A DNA stretch of 64,000 nt from Termitomyces sp. T153 (GCA_018296165.2 JACKQL020000084.1:124001-188000); one strand, 5' to 3'. Counted from the first letter of the stretch, positions 22,175 through 34,466 are shown. Translations and numbers: made by a program. The notes: generated by a model not told the origin, from the letters alone.

Positions 22175-22667
22175 ACCTTCAGGACAGAAATACTAGAACC
22201 TAGAAACCCAAATATACCAAAGAAAAAGCTGAAAACTGTAAGCTTTGGTTAAATGTCAAAAACTGTAGACATTAGGTACATACCTAGTATGAGTAAAAAC
22301 ACCAAAGAACATAGAGAAAACACTACAAATGATGCCAGAAGAGCAGTAGCTGTAAGGTCAACCTCTGGGGCAGCAGATTGGAGTCACACAGCTAGCAGAG
22401 GGGAATCCAAAGCATATTAGCAAGTAGACAACAATACAATCAGTAACTAATCACCTAGCAGAGGGGAATCCAAAGAGAACAAGTCTAAGGATTCCTGCTG
22501 CTTGGTGCAGCACATTAGTAGGCAGTGGAGGCATGGAAACTACTGTACAGAAGGCCAGAGCTAGCCCTAACCCTAGAACAATAATTGTAGCACTGACATC
22601 AAAGAGAACTGAGCCTGATCATGTGCTGATGGCCAACCAATGGCTGTGCTTGGTGCCCCAGCTAGAA
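22175..22667 (+). repeat. Dispersed repeat R5 (+ copy) with coding remnant
   Basis: Matches, in inverse orientation, the repeat at 38,900-39,800. Shared pieces include DRNTR/DRTEILE-like and RTEPDH..MxNQWLCL..PQLET readings in the coding direction. It is an unrecognised transposon ORF. It is interrupted by an LTR-family-3 fragment at 22,351-22,586 and ends at 22,667-22,674, where a family-4 LTR begins. Confidence 0.6.
22351..22586 (-). mobile_element. Internally deleted LTR of family 3
   Basis: It begins tgtaaggtcaacctctgg like other family-3 LTRs and shows the paired 'aatccaaag' phrases, but is only 236 bp against 560 bp at 39,127-39,686. gtagc flanks it on both sides (22,346-22,350 and 22,587-22,591). 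Removing it restores R5 as seen at 39,030. Confidence 0.6.
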
Positions 22668-22674
22668 ACCTAAC

Positions 22675-23207
22675 AGACACTGAAGGACAGCCATGGGCAC
22701 CTATTGCAATGATACTGCCCCTATATCTCAATAACACAATAATTCTCTATGCCAGGGCACCCAGAACCAAGCCAACAACTATAACAAATCATGTGCAGAC
22801 TGCTAGGAGGGTTTTTAGAAGGGAGAAAGACATATCAAAGAATGTGGATCCAGCAAATAACAAATCCTGCCAAGCAATGCATCATCTCAGCCTACTCAAC
22901 CAATGAGGGTACAAGGCCAAGAAAAACCATGTGGTGCAAACAACAGGCACATATGAAGAATACACTGGTCTGTGCACAAATAGCCAGCTATAAAAAGGAG
23001 AGCAATTGGAGTGAAGAAGACAAGCAAACTATGTACCATGGCTTGGAAATCCCTAGGGAGTGGATTTCTTAGGCCTACAAGTTCCTAGTTAATTTCAATT
23101 TTATTTAATAACATTATTGGACACATTCAATAGTATGAGACCATCTCAAACTTGCAAATAAACTATTTAAAATTATATAAACTATTATTACATTCTACAT
23201 GAGCTTA
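22675..23207 (+). repeat. LTR of family 4 (5' LTR of a plus-strand Gypsy element)
   Basis: A 533-bp repeat shared with 40,282-40,820, with the TATA-like agctataaaaagg in both. At the 40 kb copy it is followed by the leader sequence (actaagcctc..ttttgcatca) that also precedes the gag-protease ORF at 34,484. This identifies it as that element's 5' LTR. Here the leader is missing because a chromovirus begins at about 23,208. Confidence 0.6.
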
Positions 23208-23650
23208 TGTGGTTAGGGCAACCTCTGGAGGCTGTGGCTCAATCACACAACTGGCAATGGGAAATCCAAGGTCTATTCAGTACTGTACAGTGTTTACTGA
23301 GATAACTACTCACCTGGCAAAGGGAAATCCAAAGAGAACAAGTCTGGGAATTCTCTAGGCCAGGTGTGATGCTTCAGAGGCTCCAGAAGCATGAGAAACA
23401 ACTGTACAGTATGAAAGAGAAAAAAGACAAAAGTGATGTGTCAGCAATTGGTCAGCAATTACATAAGCCAGTGGCAGTGCCAAAGGAGCCACAGTCATCT
23501 GGATTATTGACAGAGAACCAGTGCAGCCTGAGGGCTGAAACTAGGACCAATAGATAGGAACAAGGAAGGAGAATGAAGCAAAGCTATAGCAGGGGAAATC
23601 TGACAAGAACTGGAGAAAAAGAAGGGGAAACAAGTGGGACATCCCCGACA
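23208..23650 (-). repeat. 3' LTR of a minus-strand chromovirus (LTR family 3)
   Basis: On the minus strand it runs TGTCGGGGATGTCCC...GGTTGCCCTAA. It directly follows a polypurine tract (reverse complement of 23,651-23,665, ctagagggagggtga). Homologous LTRs lie at 39,127-39,686 and 57,691-58,137. Confidence 0.8.
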
Positions 23651-25256
23651 TCACCCTCCCTCTAGCATGTGGCATCTCAACACACTGGGTAGAAGTTATG
23701 AATTGCCTGGTCAGCTGTCAAAATGGAGTAGATGCCTTGAATGGCTTTTGGGGCATTGGGATACCTATGGTAGAAGTTCCAGACCAGGCCTGATGCATGA
23801 ATATTAGCCTGTGGTTCCCAAGAGATGTCCTTGATGCCATATCCCTTCCATTTCACCTTGAACTGCAACTTCCCTTAGAATATCCTGCTATCCAAGCATG
23901 AACATTAGCTTGTAGTTCCCAAGAGATGTCCTCAATGCCATATCCCTTCCATTTCACCTTGAACTGCAACTTCCCTTGGAATATCCTGCTATCCAAGATT
24001 CCTCCACCTCATACTCCTCCTCATTGTTGACTAGGACTGGTGGTGGGGGTGGCTTAGGGCAATGGCCTGGGATTGGGTCTTCTGGAGCTGGAAATAACTT
24101 GACCACATTGAAGACTGGGTGCAGTTGGTGTAGGCCTGCCAGGAGTTTAAGTCAGTATGCCAAAGGCCCTACCTTATTCTCCACCATGAAGGAGCCAAGA
24201 TGACAATGTGATAGCTTCTGAAATGGCCTTGTCATTTTGATGTCTGAGCTATCCAAGTACACACAGTCTCCAGGCTTGTAAACTGGGGCAGGTGTCCATC
24301 TGCAATCATAGTACCATGCTATGTCCTTCTTGGCCTTTTCCAATGCAGCTTGTGCCTCCTCTTGTGCTCTCTTCATCAGATCCACAAACTTGTTGACAGA
24401 GTCCTTCTCTGAGGGGTATGCCTGAGGTTCAAATTTCATGCAAGCATGCCTGCGAGTGTACAGAAAGAATGGAGTCATCTGCATGGAAGAGTGAACATGG
24501 TTGTTGTATTGTAATTCTGCATCGGGCAATAGCTCATCCCAGTCATCTACATCTCATTACAAAACAGGCAGAGATACTGTCCCAGTTCCTGGTTAACATG
24601 TTCTGTCTGACCATCTGACTGAGGGTGATAAGCTGTAGTGGTATGGAGCTTTACTTTACAGCAGGCAATAAAGTTCCCAAGTGAATTCTGCCACAAACTG
24701 GAGGCCCTGGTCAGAGATGTACTCATTTGCCAGATGATAGAGCTTCCAGACATTCCTCTGATACAGGCTGGCCACTTCCAAGGCAGAGCATGTAGTGTGG
24801 GTAGGTATGAAGTGAGCCAATTTGCCATAGAGGTCCACCACTACCATGCCAGCATTGTACCCATGAGCATCTTGGAGTTCCACAATGAAAACCACTGATG
24901 CAACACTCCAGTGAGTGGCCAGAATAGGGAGCAGGTGGAGCTGGCCCATGGATGCTTTGCAGTGAGGCTTGGTGCAGAGACAGAGATCACAGGTGCTAGT
25001 GTAAGTGCCTACATAGTAGGAAATCTGTGGCCACCAGTAGTTCCAGGATACCAGCTCCAGTATCTTCCACCTTTCAGGATGTCCAGCTACCTGAGAATCA
25101 TGATGTTGTTCTACAATGCACCAGTGGAGTTCTGAAATGTTAGGCATGTAAATGAGCCCTTTAAAAGTCAAAAGCCCATTCTGAAGACCCCACTCATCTG
25201 CATGCACTGACTTGACTCCACTTGCCCATTGAGCTTGTAAGGCCTGCACAGCCTGG
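23651..25256 (-). pseudogene. Chromovirus (Ty3/Gypsy) integrase and chromodomain
   Basis: On the minus strand, in order: an H-C zinc finger (HHDSQVAGHPERW..CDLC, about 25,100-25,000), the integrase core with GYNAGMVVVDLYGKLAHF, ISDQGLQFVAEF and the HPQSDGQTEHVNQEL block (about 24,600-24,850), a GPY-like tail, and a C-terminal chromodomain (LQFKVKWKGYGIKDISWEP, about 23,810-23,870). The chromodomain steers insertion to modified chromatin. Just before FIVEL the usual catalytic Asp appears as Val. A 90-bp segment containing the KVKWKGYG-coding motif is partly repeated at 23,870-23,990. Frameshifts are present. The N-terminal half of pol is missing at 25,257, where a family-2 LTR begins. Confidence 0.85.
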
Positions 25257-26251
25257 TAATGTGCTCCTATGCTACCTAGTGCCATGCAGAAAACCCAAAA
25301 GGAGGACCTAACACTAGTCACTAGATAGGGTCACTGGCAGTAGGAAGTTAATAGTAGAGGGCAAGTCAGTAATCATCCCAGAAAATGAGAGCAAACAGGG
25401 GTGCAAAATGGAAAGAGTCACTATTGCTAGCATGAGTCACTAGATAGTGATGAAGAATTACTAATGAGAGAGAGGGAAACAAGTGACAGTGAAAAACATT
25501 GCTAAGGCAGAGCAAACTTAGGCAGTCAAAGTAGGAGATGGGAAAAGAAATGGGGGAGTGACAATAAACAAACTGAAATGGAGGATAAATGCAAACTAGT
25601 TCCTAGCCATAGTCACTAAATCGAGATATACACAAAGGACACCCACACTTAGTGTCACACAAAGTCAAAGATGGGATCAGTAAGACTTATTGCTAAGTTG
25701 TTGTTGAAAGGGAGAGAGACTGAGTGAGCAATAGAGACCAAGTGAAATCTCAAGCTGGTAAGCTTAGAGATAGAGAGAGTACAATTAAATGGGGCAATAT
25801 GATTTGATTAATTCTTGGTGTCTATGTATCAACAGTATTTATACTGTTTGTAGGTATAGTATGGGAAAAGAAACAAATAGTTGCCACAAGCAACAGCATC
25901 TGCCATAGTGTTTATAATACATATGAATTGTCAATCTGTAACCAAGTGAAAAAAATAAGTGAAGTCAATGTGATGTGTAAAGGCAATAAATCTTAAAAAG
26001 AGTGAGTTCAATGTCAATACCCAACACATAGACACTGTTCAAGTATGTATGTAAGCTCAACAAGCAAAATGATAAGTAAGAAATCACACAACTGTCAATA
26101 TATTCATATATGGTGGGAAAGCTGTGTTGTTCCAGACTTTGGGGCTAGGCCTCACATGCTAAGTGTTGTGACTTGTGCCATGTCACAATAGTCAGCTGCC
26201 AATCAGTCCATAATGCCACAAATGGTGCTCAGCAACAAGTGGGTCTCATCA
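25257..26251 (-). repeat. 3' LTR of a minus-strand Gypsy element (LTR family 2)
   Basis: Homologous over its full 995 bp to the solo LTR split at 3129-4060/18,724-18,942, in opposite orientation. On the minus strand it starts TGATGAGACC right after a purine run (agaggagga, reverse complement of 26,252-26,260), the expected polypurine tract. Its end abuts the chromovirus pol, which it interrupts. Confidence 0.75.
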
Positions 26252-26460
26252 TCCTCCTCTATGCTGAAATTTTGACTGTCCTCAGTCAACCCAAAGTCTC
26301 ATGATCAATCACTTGGTTCATGCACTTAGATTGGTGAAAATAAGAGCAGCTAGCAATTTTGCTTGAACTTCATCAACACTCCCTTTCTTTCTTCTTATCT
26401 CCTCATCTCAATCTTATTGCTATATCTTCAGACCTTGCTTCCCAACTTGAGAAGATCACC

Positions 26461-29400
26461 ATGTCCCACGCTTTCCTTGATCAGGTAGACTGCTTGCTCT
26501 CCATGGCCCATGCTTTGTTGGCAAAAAATCCTTGTTTAGCAGTGACCACCATGTTCCAGACATAGCTCCAATGGTTGAAGACCATGGGGAGTGGCCCAAG
26601 CTGGCAATAGTTGAGAAGGAGTGTCACCAGCTCTATGAGCAATACAAAGGAGAAGATTGGATTTAGCAATTTGACATACACTTGGTAAGTTTTTTGTTTA
26701 CTTCTTTAGTGACACTATTTAACAACTTCACTAAGCTTCTGTTGACCCTTCATTGGAGTTTTTTGATGGAGGATATGGTGGCAGAGATGACAGTAAGTGC
26801 CCTGGCCATTGCTAGTGCTAGCAACACTGCTAAGGTAATGTCAGCTTTTCAAGGACTTGTCCCTGGATGATCAATTCTTCTTTCAGCACCCTCCACATGT
26901 GTTAGTGGTGGCAATAGAGGCAGAGCAGAGGAAGGGCCATGGGAAGGAGGGTAGCACAAATAGAGGGGACAATTGGGTTGCTGGGCCCTCAACTCCCAAG
27001 GATGCAGTTGGCAGTGTCACTAAGGGGTTGGCAATGGTGCCAAGAGTGGCAACAACCCCAAAGAGCAAAGGGAAGGAAAAGGGCAAGGCCAGAGAAGAGG
27101 AGGAGGAAGAATTCAAAGTAAGTCTTTTTTCTTTCACTGATTCTTAGTGACCCTCACTAATATGATTGCAGGAACAATTGAAGACATATTTACCAACAAA
27201 CACTTAGTGACACTCCTTTGCTAGCAAAAAGCCATGACTGTGGTGGACACAGGGATGGGAGCTGGGGTGGTGTTGGAGAAGGCAAAGGAGAAGTCAACTG
27301 TGTTGCTAGGTAAGCAACAAGCATTCAGGCAACAACAAGGAGTGGTAAGTCTTCTGGTGCCTTTTGCTATACTTTTTTTTTTGCTAACAACTCTTAGTGT
27401 GACAACTGCTGGGCAAAGAACAACTCAGAAGACTACTGCTACCCAATGGGGGCCCAGCCTTGTTACTGTTGTGACAGCACTAGGAAGAGCTGCTTGCACA
27501 GTGGAAAGTCATTGAGGAGCACTGGCAGAAAGTTTGCCAAGACAATAGCAGTGAGAGCATCTTCAGTTCAACAGATGCAGGCATTTGTGGAGGAGCAGAG
27601 GAAGTTGGCAAAGAGGGGTGAGCCCATCCAGGTCAGGCATTCCAGCCTGCTCCTGCTGACATCACAGGATGGGTCAAAGGTTGGAGGCAGCAGAATTGCT
27701 AAGGGCAAGCAACAAGAGAAGAGCAAGGAGGTAGTGGAGAGCAAGGATGATGGTAGCAATAGGGGAGGTGACAATGGTAGCAACAGCAACAATGACATAC
27801 CTTTGGCACAGAAACAACCATCAAGGTTGATGCTGATTGCTATGACCAAGCAACAGAAGACAGTCACTAGCAACAATGAGGAGGAGGAGACCAAGAATGT
27901 GGAGATGAGGAAAAAGACTCTCTTAATGACAATTGCTAAGGTGGAGCCAGTGGTTAGTGGACAGGAAGTTGAGGGAAAGGGAGAAGTGGAGGCAGAGGCA
28001 ATAGAGGTAGATGAAGATTGTCACAACCTGCTCTCCAGACTCCTGCCATCACTCCTAGCCCCTTTGTTCCCCCAGAGTCCTTCTCAATGCCTCGCCAGAC
28101 TTCCCCAACCCTCATCCACCCTCCACACCCACTCCAGGTAACTCCAACACTTCCCTAGCAAACCCCGATTATCCCCTGGCCAACTCCAACACCTTCTCCA
28201 CAGTCATCAACACTTCCCCTAAGTTCCTGGAACCCTTCTCCACTGTTCATGACCCCATCATATGCTTCCAACTCCCTCTACCGTGGTTTCCCAACCTGCC
28301 CTAAAGCACCATGATGACCCTGGAGTGGCCCACATCCCCAGCTGATCTCATCAGAATATCATCACAGCCTGCCCCTTGATTGTACCTAACACCCGTTGAC
28401 CCTGCACAGCCCTGTCAAGTCCTGCTGCCATGCTTGCTGTCCTCCAGAGCTATCTAGTAGTTAGTATATAAGTCATAGAGTAGCTCCTCATACTCTAGTC
28501 TTGATATTACTGGCATTATTGGTTACTTGTGTCTTGTGTTTCTCTCTGTCTCTGTTTCTATTTTTAGTCTTGAATCTATCTCTTTTCTCTGTCCCATCTT
28601 GCCTCATCTCTGTCTCATCTCAACTGTCTATATTTCCTTTGTTTCTTCCAGTTCCTTCCATCTCCAACATCAGTATGAACTCTGCACACACACTACAAAC
28701 TCCAAACATTCTACAACAACTCCAGAACTTGCTCTTTACTCAGCCCCAGAACCCACCAAGTCTTAATTGATCCCCTGTTCAACTCCAGCTCCACCCCCAT
28801 TACTAGCAAAGCCTCCATTTTCCCTGCAGTCTATTCATGCACCTACAAACTTGTTCCTAATGCCCGCCCAAGCCCAACATTAATATACTTGGTCTTAGAC
28901 TTCCCCGGATCACTCTGGACTTGCTCAGACTTCCCCCTAGCTTTCCCTTGCAAGTCTCTCCACTCTGTGCCAACTCTGGAATGCTAGGTTATAAGTGCAG
29001 GACATCATGTCCACCTAGTAAGGATTTGCCAGTATAGCTGAGCCTCCATAGTCAGCGGAACCTAACAAAGATGAGGTCAAGGATGAAGAAAAAGTCTGCC
29101 AATGGGTAAGTGATATCTTTTGCTAGTTTTCCTTTGCTAACAGCTTCACTAGGGAACCCAGAGCAGCACTCCACTTTGACAGGTTGGTAATGACAAACTG
29201 GAGTGGCTGGGTGAAGATTTGGCTTGGCCAACACCTTTAACATCAGCAATGTCACTAGTGGAGTATGACGGTGGCAAGAGTAAAGCAGCAGTTCCAGAGG
29301 GAATTGGAGGTGGTGAGGGAAGAGTTATTGGTAGCAAGAGCAAGGTACTTTGTTGCCAAGTGGTTGTCAGTGGCATTGGCAGGTTACTGGAGCAACTGTC

Positions 29401-29504
29401 AGGCCTTCTTGGCCTGGCAGCAAGAGAACAATGTTGGCAAGGCAGACTGGGAGGAGGGGGAGTTGGAGGAGCTGCTCGACAACAATGCCAACCTCAACTC
29501 CTAG
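26461..29504 (+). pseudogene. Antisense Cys-cluster / coiled-coil gene inside family-2 Gypsy element
   Basis: A spliced plus-strand gene lies between the minus-strand pol and its 3' LTR, so it is antisense to the element. It starts MSHAFLDQVDCLL (26,461). Exons are separated by GT..AG introns of fungal size, for example after the EYKGEDW-like block near 26,690, after EEEEEFK near 27,120, and after KVCQW at 29,104. The middle carries a cysteine cluster (CDNC..C..CYCCDSTRKSC, about 27,398-27,500), like a small zinc-binding domain. Then come Ser/Asn- and Glu-rich linkers and a C-terminal coiled coil (RVKQQFQRELEVVREEL) ending at 29,504. A solo LTR (28,019-29,067) splits an acidic stretch. Stops also occur near 26,562. 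No function is known to me. Confidence 0.6.
28019..29067 (+). mobile_element. Solo LTR 'F' of family 1
   Basis: TGTCACAACC...CCTAACA with the conserved TATA/agtcttgatatt block. An exact aagat target duplication flanks it (28,014-28,018 and 29,068-29,072). Removing it and one aagat restores the reading ..EVDED-EVKDEEK.. of the gene it interrupts. Confidence 0.92.
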
Positions 29505-30034
29505 CAACAGTCACTTCTTTTGTATATAAATTTTATTAGTTATTGGTAGCACAGACATAGACTAGCCCCCTTAAAGGGCTCCATAGTTTTATATATTGTA
29601 GACTGGCCCCCTTAGGAGGCCCAAAAATGTAGAATATTTTCAATTGTTCCAAAACAATAAGAGAAAGCAAGAACCAAAAAGCAAGACAAATGAGTTGGTA
29701 CACACTAGCAACTGTTGCTTGCCACTAGTGACTATGGAGGAAAGCACTCAGTAAATAATCATAGCAAATAACCTCCAGAGGCATGCCAAGTGCTAGTGAC
29801 AAACAGCAGAGCACAGCATCAAAAGCAAGAGGATAGTAAAGTACAATGTCTGTGAAAGGCTTTTAAACAATGGTAACATGAGGAAAGAGTAGCAAAAACA
29901 AAAAGACTTGATATTTTTGTAAGGTATTATTATTATTTTTTTTTTGACAGTTTTTCTGAATACTAGCAAAAGGTATAGTAAGACAAGATGCAAAGTCACA
30001 AAAAATCACTAGGGCTTAGTGAAAAGTGATGTTT
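29505..30034. other. Convergent 3' end region, no gene seen
   Basis: AT-rich spacer between the plus-strand Cys-cluster gene (stop 29,504) and the minus-strand pol (stop 30,035). It has two similar 'gcccccttaaaggg' / 'gcccccttaggagg' hairpin-like phrases at about 29,565 and 29,607, and a T-run near 29,940. It may hold both polyadenylation regions. Confidence 0.4.
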
Positions 30035-33000
30035 CTAGTTTTCTTCTTTGCTGGCATTGTTGCCAGAATTGTCATTGTCTACAAGGTCAGTTTGTTCTAG
30101 TTCACAAAGGTGCAAAGTGTCAATGTCAAAAGCATTGCCAGGCATGGATATGTGTTCTCTAGCAAGATATGGGACCAGGCAAAAGGTGGCTACAGGGCAA
30201 TGCAGCACTGAACCATCTAGTTCACAAAGGATGTATGCACTGCTCTGGTTACAAGAGATTACCACTAATGGGCCTAAGTATCAAGACTTCATCTTTTTGT
30301 TATGCATCACCTCAATCCTGGTGTTCCTTATCAGTATGAGATCACTAGCTTGGAAATTGTAGTTGCAAATTGTGGTGGCATGTTCTGCTTCAAAGCAAAT
30401 GGCAGCTAAGTGGTGAGTGCTAAGAACATTCTCATGAAGATGGTTGAGATCCTCTTAGTGGCGTTGAAGGTCAATTGCTTGGTGGGCTGTAAAGTCTGTT
30501 GTTGACAAGAATGAGTTTGGTGGTGGTTGCAAATATGTTGCTTCAACTATGTGGGCAGGCAGCAGAGGGTGCATACCAGTTTTCATGTAGTAAGGGGAAC
30601 AACCCATTCACTTGTGAACTGTAACATGTTCTGACCAAAAAGACTGAGTAAGTAGCAGTACTCCACCTAGACTGATCACCATCAACTGCTTTGAGGAGGG
30701 CTTGGCAAACATCAAAATGAGGTCACTTGACTATACCATTAGTGTGCTTATTGTAACCTCAGATCTGAATGTGATGCAAGTTGTACTTCTTTGCTAAGTA
30801 TGTGACAGCTTTCAGGATCAGAGGCCCATTGTTGGTGATAATTTTGCTAAGTGCTCCCTATCAACAAATGATGTCTTCATATAACCACTTGGTGATAGCT
30901 TCAGTGTTCTTCCTAGTGAGCATGCAGAACTCAGAGTAATGAGTTAGCAAACAACATCCTTGAATAATATACTTGAACTTATTGGATGGCAGCAGCATGA
31001 ACATAGTATTAATGTATATCTTGCTGAACAAGAGCACTGGCATAGCAACAGTCAGCAGGATAAGCACTTTGGTCATCTGATGGACTTGGCAGAGGTAGCA
31101 AGTATGGTTATACCACACTATGTCAGTGCTAACTTGAGGCCACCAAAATTGTTCTAGGAGAGCTGAGTGAGTAGCAAAAAGTCCTCTATGTCCTAAGTCA
31201 TCATGCATGGCTTGCAAGACTTGTAAGTGACTATCAGTAGGAATGAAGAGCTTGTGTGCTCTATCTCTACTTTGTTGCCAAGGTTTACTACCAGTGATAA
31301 AGAACATCAATGTATAGCAAATGAAAGTGACATATTCATTGTCACTAAGGCCTTTAGGTCTGACAAGGTCATTAAGCCATTTCTTGACTAGAAGCATGTA
31401 GTTGTTGCTAGCAATAGCCTTAGCGCTGCAGGGTATGTTGCTATAGCTGGTGGTGCCATCCTCTTAGAGAGGCTGAATGTCATCACTGTTTGCTAGTCAT
31501 GGGGCATCTCTATTGTTGCTAACAAAGGTTGCTAAAGGCTGGAGAGGCTGGAACTCAACAAGAGGGGGTAATCAATGTGAGGCTGAGGAGACTTGGCAAA
31601 GTAGTGGCAGCAGCAACTGAACTTGGTGAATGAAGCCATGCAAGCAATTGATCCAGTCCTCATAGACAGAGTTGTCACTATTGTCAGGAAGGGGGTTGCT
31701 AGGCTGAAGCTGGCCACTAGGCTGAAGTTGGCTGCTAGGCTGAAGCGGGCATTGCAAAAGACCATCAGGGCCATGGAAAGTTCCTTCAATATGAACTAGC
31801 TCAAAGTGGGACATCAATATTGCCATGATCCAGCAGTTCATGCTAGTGGAAGGCTGGATGTTGGGGTTCTGTAACATTCCTTTGATGTAATGAGCATCTA
31901 CTTCAATGATGAAGTTCCTAATGCCAATGAAATACATTTGCAAGGCTTGAAGCACTCAATAAAGTCCATAGAGCTCCAATTTGGGCTGACTGAATCTAGT
32001 CTCTCTGTCATTAAGTGTAATTGACCCGAAATGGTTGTAGTGGCATTCTTTGCAATTGTTGCTAGTGCACTGGCAAAGGTAATAACTGACAGCAATATAT
32101 GATGTGTCAACTGCTAACATGACAGGGTCAGGTGACTGATAATCAATAGGAACTAAGGGCTTAGCATCTTGTAAAGCTTTAACAAGGTCTTGTTGAGCAT
32201 TGATCTGGTCTGGGCTGAATTCAAAAGGAATGCCAACACAAGTGAGTTTTATTAAGTTGTTGGCATGCTGAGCAACATTCTTGACAAAAATCCTAAGAAC
32301 TCCAACTCTATTCAGGAAGGCTCAAACGTCTGATAGCAACTTGCAAGGACTCCAACACTCAAGTAAGGTGAAGTGACTCTCATCTGGAATTTAACTGCTA
32401 GGCATGCAAACATGCCCAAGGATCTTGAAAGTCAGAGTGCATAAAACAAGCTTGTGACCTGAAAAGTTTCTGTCACAATACTTCATTCACTGGAGAATTC
32501 TATTAAGAAGTTCAAAGAACTCTCATAGTGCTAGGCAAACATTTTGGTTAGCAGGATGCTTAGCAGGTTTACTGTTAATGATCTTTCAATCCTTGGGTCC
32601 TTTAATGCCAATGTCATCAATAAAACTGAGTACATTGTGGGGGATTTCTGGCTGCAATATGAAAGTAATGTCATCTTGGAATATTGGCACAGAATTAGTC
32701 CAACCCATTGGCCAGGTCACTAAGTGAACAGTGCCAAAAGGAGTCTGGAATGCTGTTGAGTCATGTTAAGCTGGGTTGATAAGTTGCTTGTCATAGCCAA
32801 TGTAGAGGTCAAGGGTGGCACCACAAATGCATCCAGCAAAAGATTCAGTGACATGGTCTGGAAATTGCAGTACTCCAGAGTGGCGATTGGTGGCATGGTT
32901 TAGTGGCTCTAGACTGTGTACAATCCTGAGCTTACCATTCTTCTTGAGAACACAAAACCATCACAAGTAATAAGTGGAGTTGGAAGGCTTGTAGACACTA

Positions 33001-33560
33001 GCCTTGATCTTGTCACAAATGATTTCACATACTTCCTTTTCCAGGCCTGGGGGTATAGGGGGATTGTGCTGAACCCAGAGTACATGTGGAATTGTCAGTA
33101 TGTATACTGGCAGAAAGAAGTCAGGGTGCAAACTTCCTCATTCAGAGTCCATAGCAATATGCCTTAGCCTTTGTTGTTCTTACAAGATTTCCAGTGCCTG
33201 CTCTTGCTGCCTCTGTCTCAGCCTTTGTTGCTTTTCTAACAGTGCTTGGGGAGCAAGTGGAGCTGGTACCATTATAAGCTCTGGTAAGGGACCATTTCTG
33301 ACCCTTCTATGTACAGGAGCAGGCAAAGGTAGCACCATTCTAGGTAAGGGATTCTGCAAAGGAGCATTCCAATCTTCTGGAAAAACTGTTTCTGGAATGA
33401 CCATAGCAGCTTGAGCAAGAGCAGACTGATTGACTCTATTGCCTCTTCTCTGTATAGGAGCAGGTAGAGGTGGCACCACTCTAGGAATGGGATTCTGCAA
33501 AGAAGCATCTCACCCTTCAGGCAAAACAGTCTTTGGAATGACCATAAACAATGGATCATC
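30035..33560 (-). pseudogene. Ty3/Gypsy pol of the family-2 element (RT, RNase H, integrase)
   Basis: Reading on the minus strand: an N-terminal proline-rich repeat region (33,560-33,180), then RT with VCEIICDKIKASVYKPSNST (~33,010), DLYIGYDKQ (~32,790) and the catalytic FIDDIG (~32,613). RNase H follows (LAVDTSYIAVSYYL ~32,090; EVDAHYIKGML ~31,890). Then an HHCC zinc finger and integrase (HDDLGHRGLFATHSALLEQF..CYLC ~31,200), and a C-terminal tail (SSAYILCELDGSVLHCPVA ~30,210) ending at 30,035. The domain order is complete, but several stops and frameshifts interrupt it, so it is dead. It matches the agaricomycete Gypsy type with FIDD in place of YxDD. Confidence 0.85.
33180..33560 (-). repeat. 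144-bp tandem repeat in the pol N-terminal region
   Basis: Two consecutive units with a 144-bp (48-codon) period, plus a partial third. Each encodes a version of PETVFPEDWNAPLQNPLPRM followed by LPLPAPVHRR. Compare caccattctagg at 33,330 with caccactctagg at 33,474. The repeat keeps frame, so the protein linker varies in length by whole units. Confidence 0.65.
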
Positions 33561-33860
33561 AGCAGCTGCTGCCTGCCTAAATAGGTCTTCCCAAAGAGCC
33601 AGAAGCAGTGGCTATAGGTCTCAAACCCCCAGTTCCCATAGATTGATTGAAACCCCAGGCCCCAATTGAAGTGGTGGGATAACCACAGTATTGATCTGTT
33701 TCAAAGATCTATTGTTTCTATCTGCTTGATGATTGTCAGGATCTGTCATTTGTAACTGTTCAAGTCTCCCTTGATTCCTAGCTTGTTGCCTTTGGCTTTC
33801 AGGAGTAGTAGGTGGTTGCCTGAAACATCCATTGTTAAGCATTTTAATAGTCAAAAACCA

Positions 33861-34352
33861 TTAAAATTAACTTGCATGATGAGATTTTCAATATATCAAT
33901 AGCTCAATGTGGTAAAAGATTTACTAAAAAGCTTGTTAGTCAACATCAATCAATCAATAGATGTGACAAAACATACTTTGTTGTGTGGCCTCTTTTCCAC
34001 AACCTCGGAAGTGTCCATTATTTGGTCATGTTGTATCAAAAAACATGCAAGGCATGAAAAACAGTGTCCACTAAATTGCATTTGGCCTTTTTCATCCCTG
34101 CAGACTATCTGGCACCTTTCACACATAGTAAAAAGATGGTATACATTTATTAAAGTTGTCTACTGAATTTATTTTGGTAAAAAATTTATCTGAAGAGCAT
34201 TAAAACAGCCAAATCTGATTATATTACTATAAAAGGGTTTAAATTTGTCAGCATTTGTCAGTGCTGACAAATTCTAGTCAGCATAATTCTTCTCAGGAGT
34301 TGTTGCATAGGTGCAGCCACATTCCCATGTCTGTCATTCCATATATCATAGA
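33861..34352. other. Unassigned AT-rich stretch
   Basis: No gene or LTR recognised. The 5' LTR of the family-2 element, expected near here, is not visible, so its left end was probably deleted. Confidence 0.3.
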
Positions 34353-34466
34353 TATTGACAGAGAACCAGTGCAGCCTGAGGGCTGTAACTAGGACTGAAG
34401 GAAAACTATGTTATGGCAGTGGAAATCTGACAAGAACTGGAGAAGGAGAAGGGGAAATAAGTGGGA
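34353..34466 (-). repeat. Fragment of an LTR-family-3 end
   Basis: About 114 bp matching 23,500-23,645 (..gagaaccagtgcagcctgag..gggatgtcccctga). It is the outer 5' end of a minus-strand family-3 LTR. It lies directly before the leader of the plus-strand gag element, as expected if it is the other boundary of the chromovirus whose 3' LTR is at 23,208. Confidence 0.6.

Noticed and set aside
27568..27894. 108-aa Ser/Leu-rich minus-strand ORF
   Set aside because: Shadow of the Ser/Asn/Glu-rich linker of the plus-strand Cys-cluster gene.
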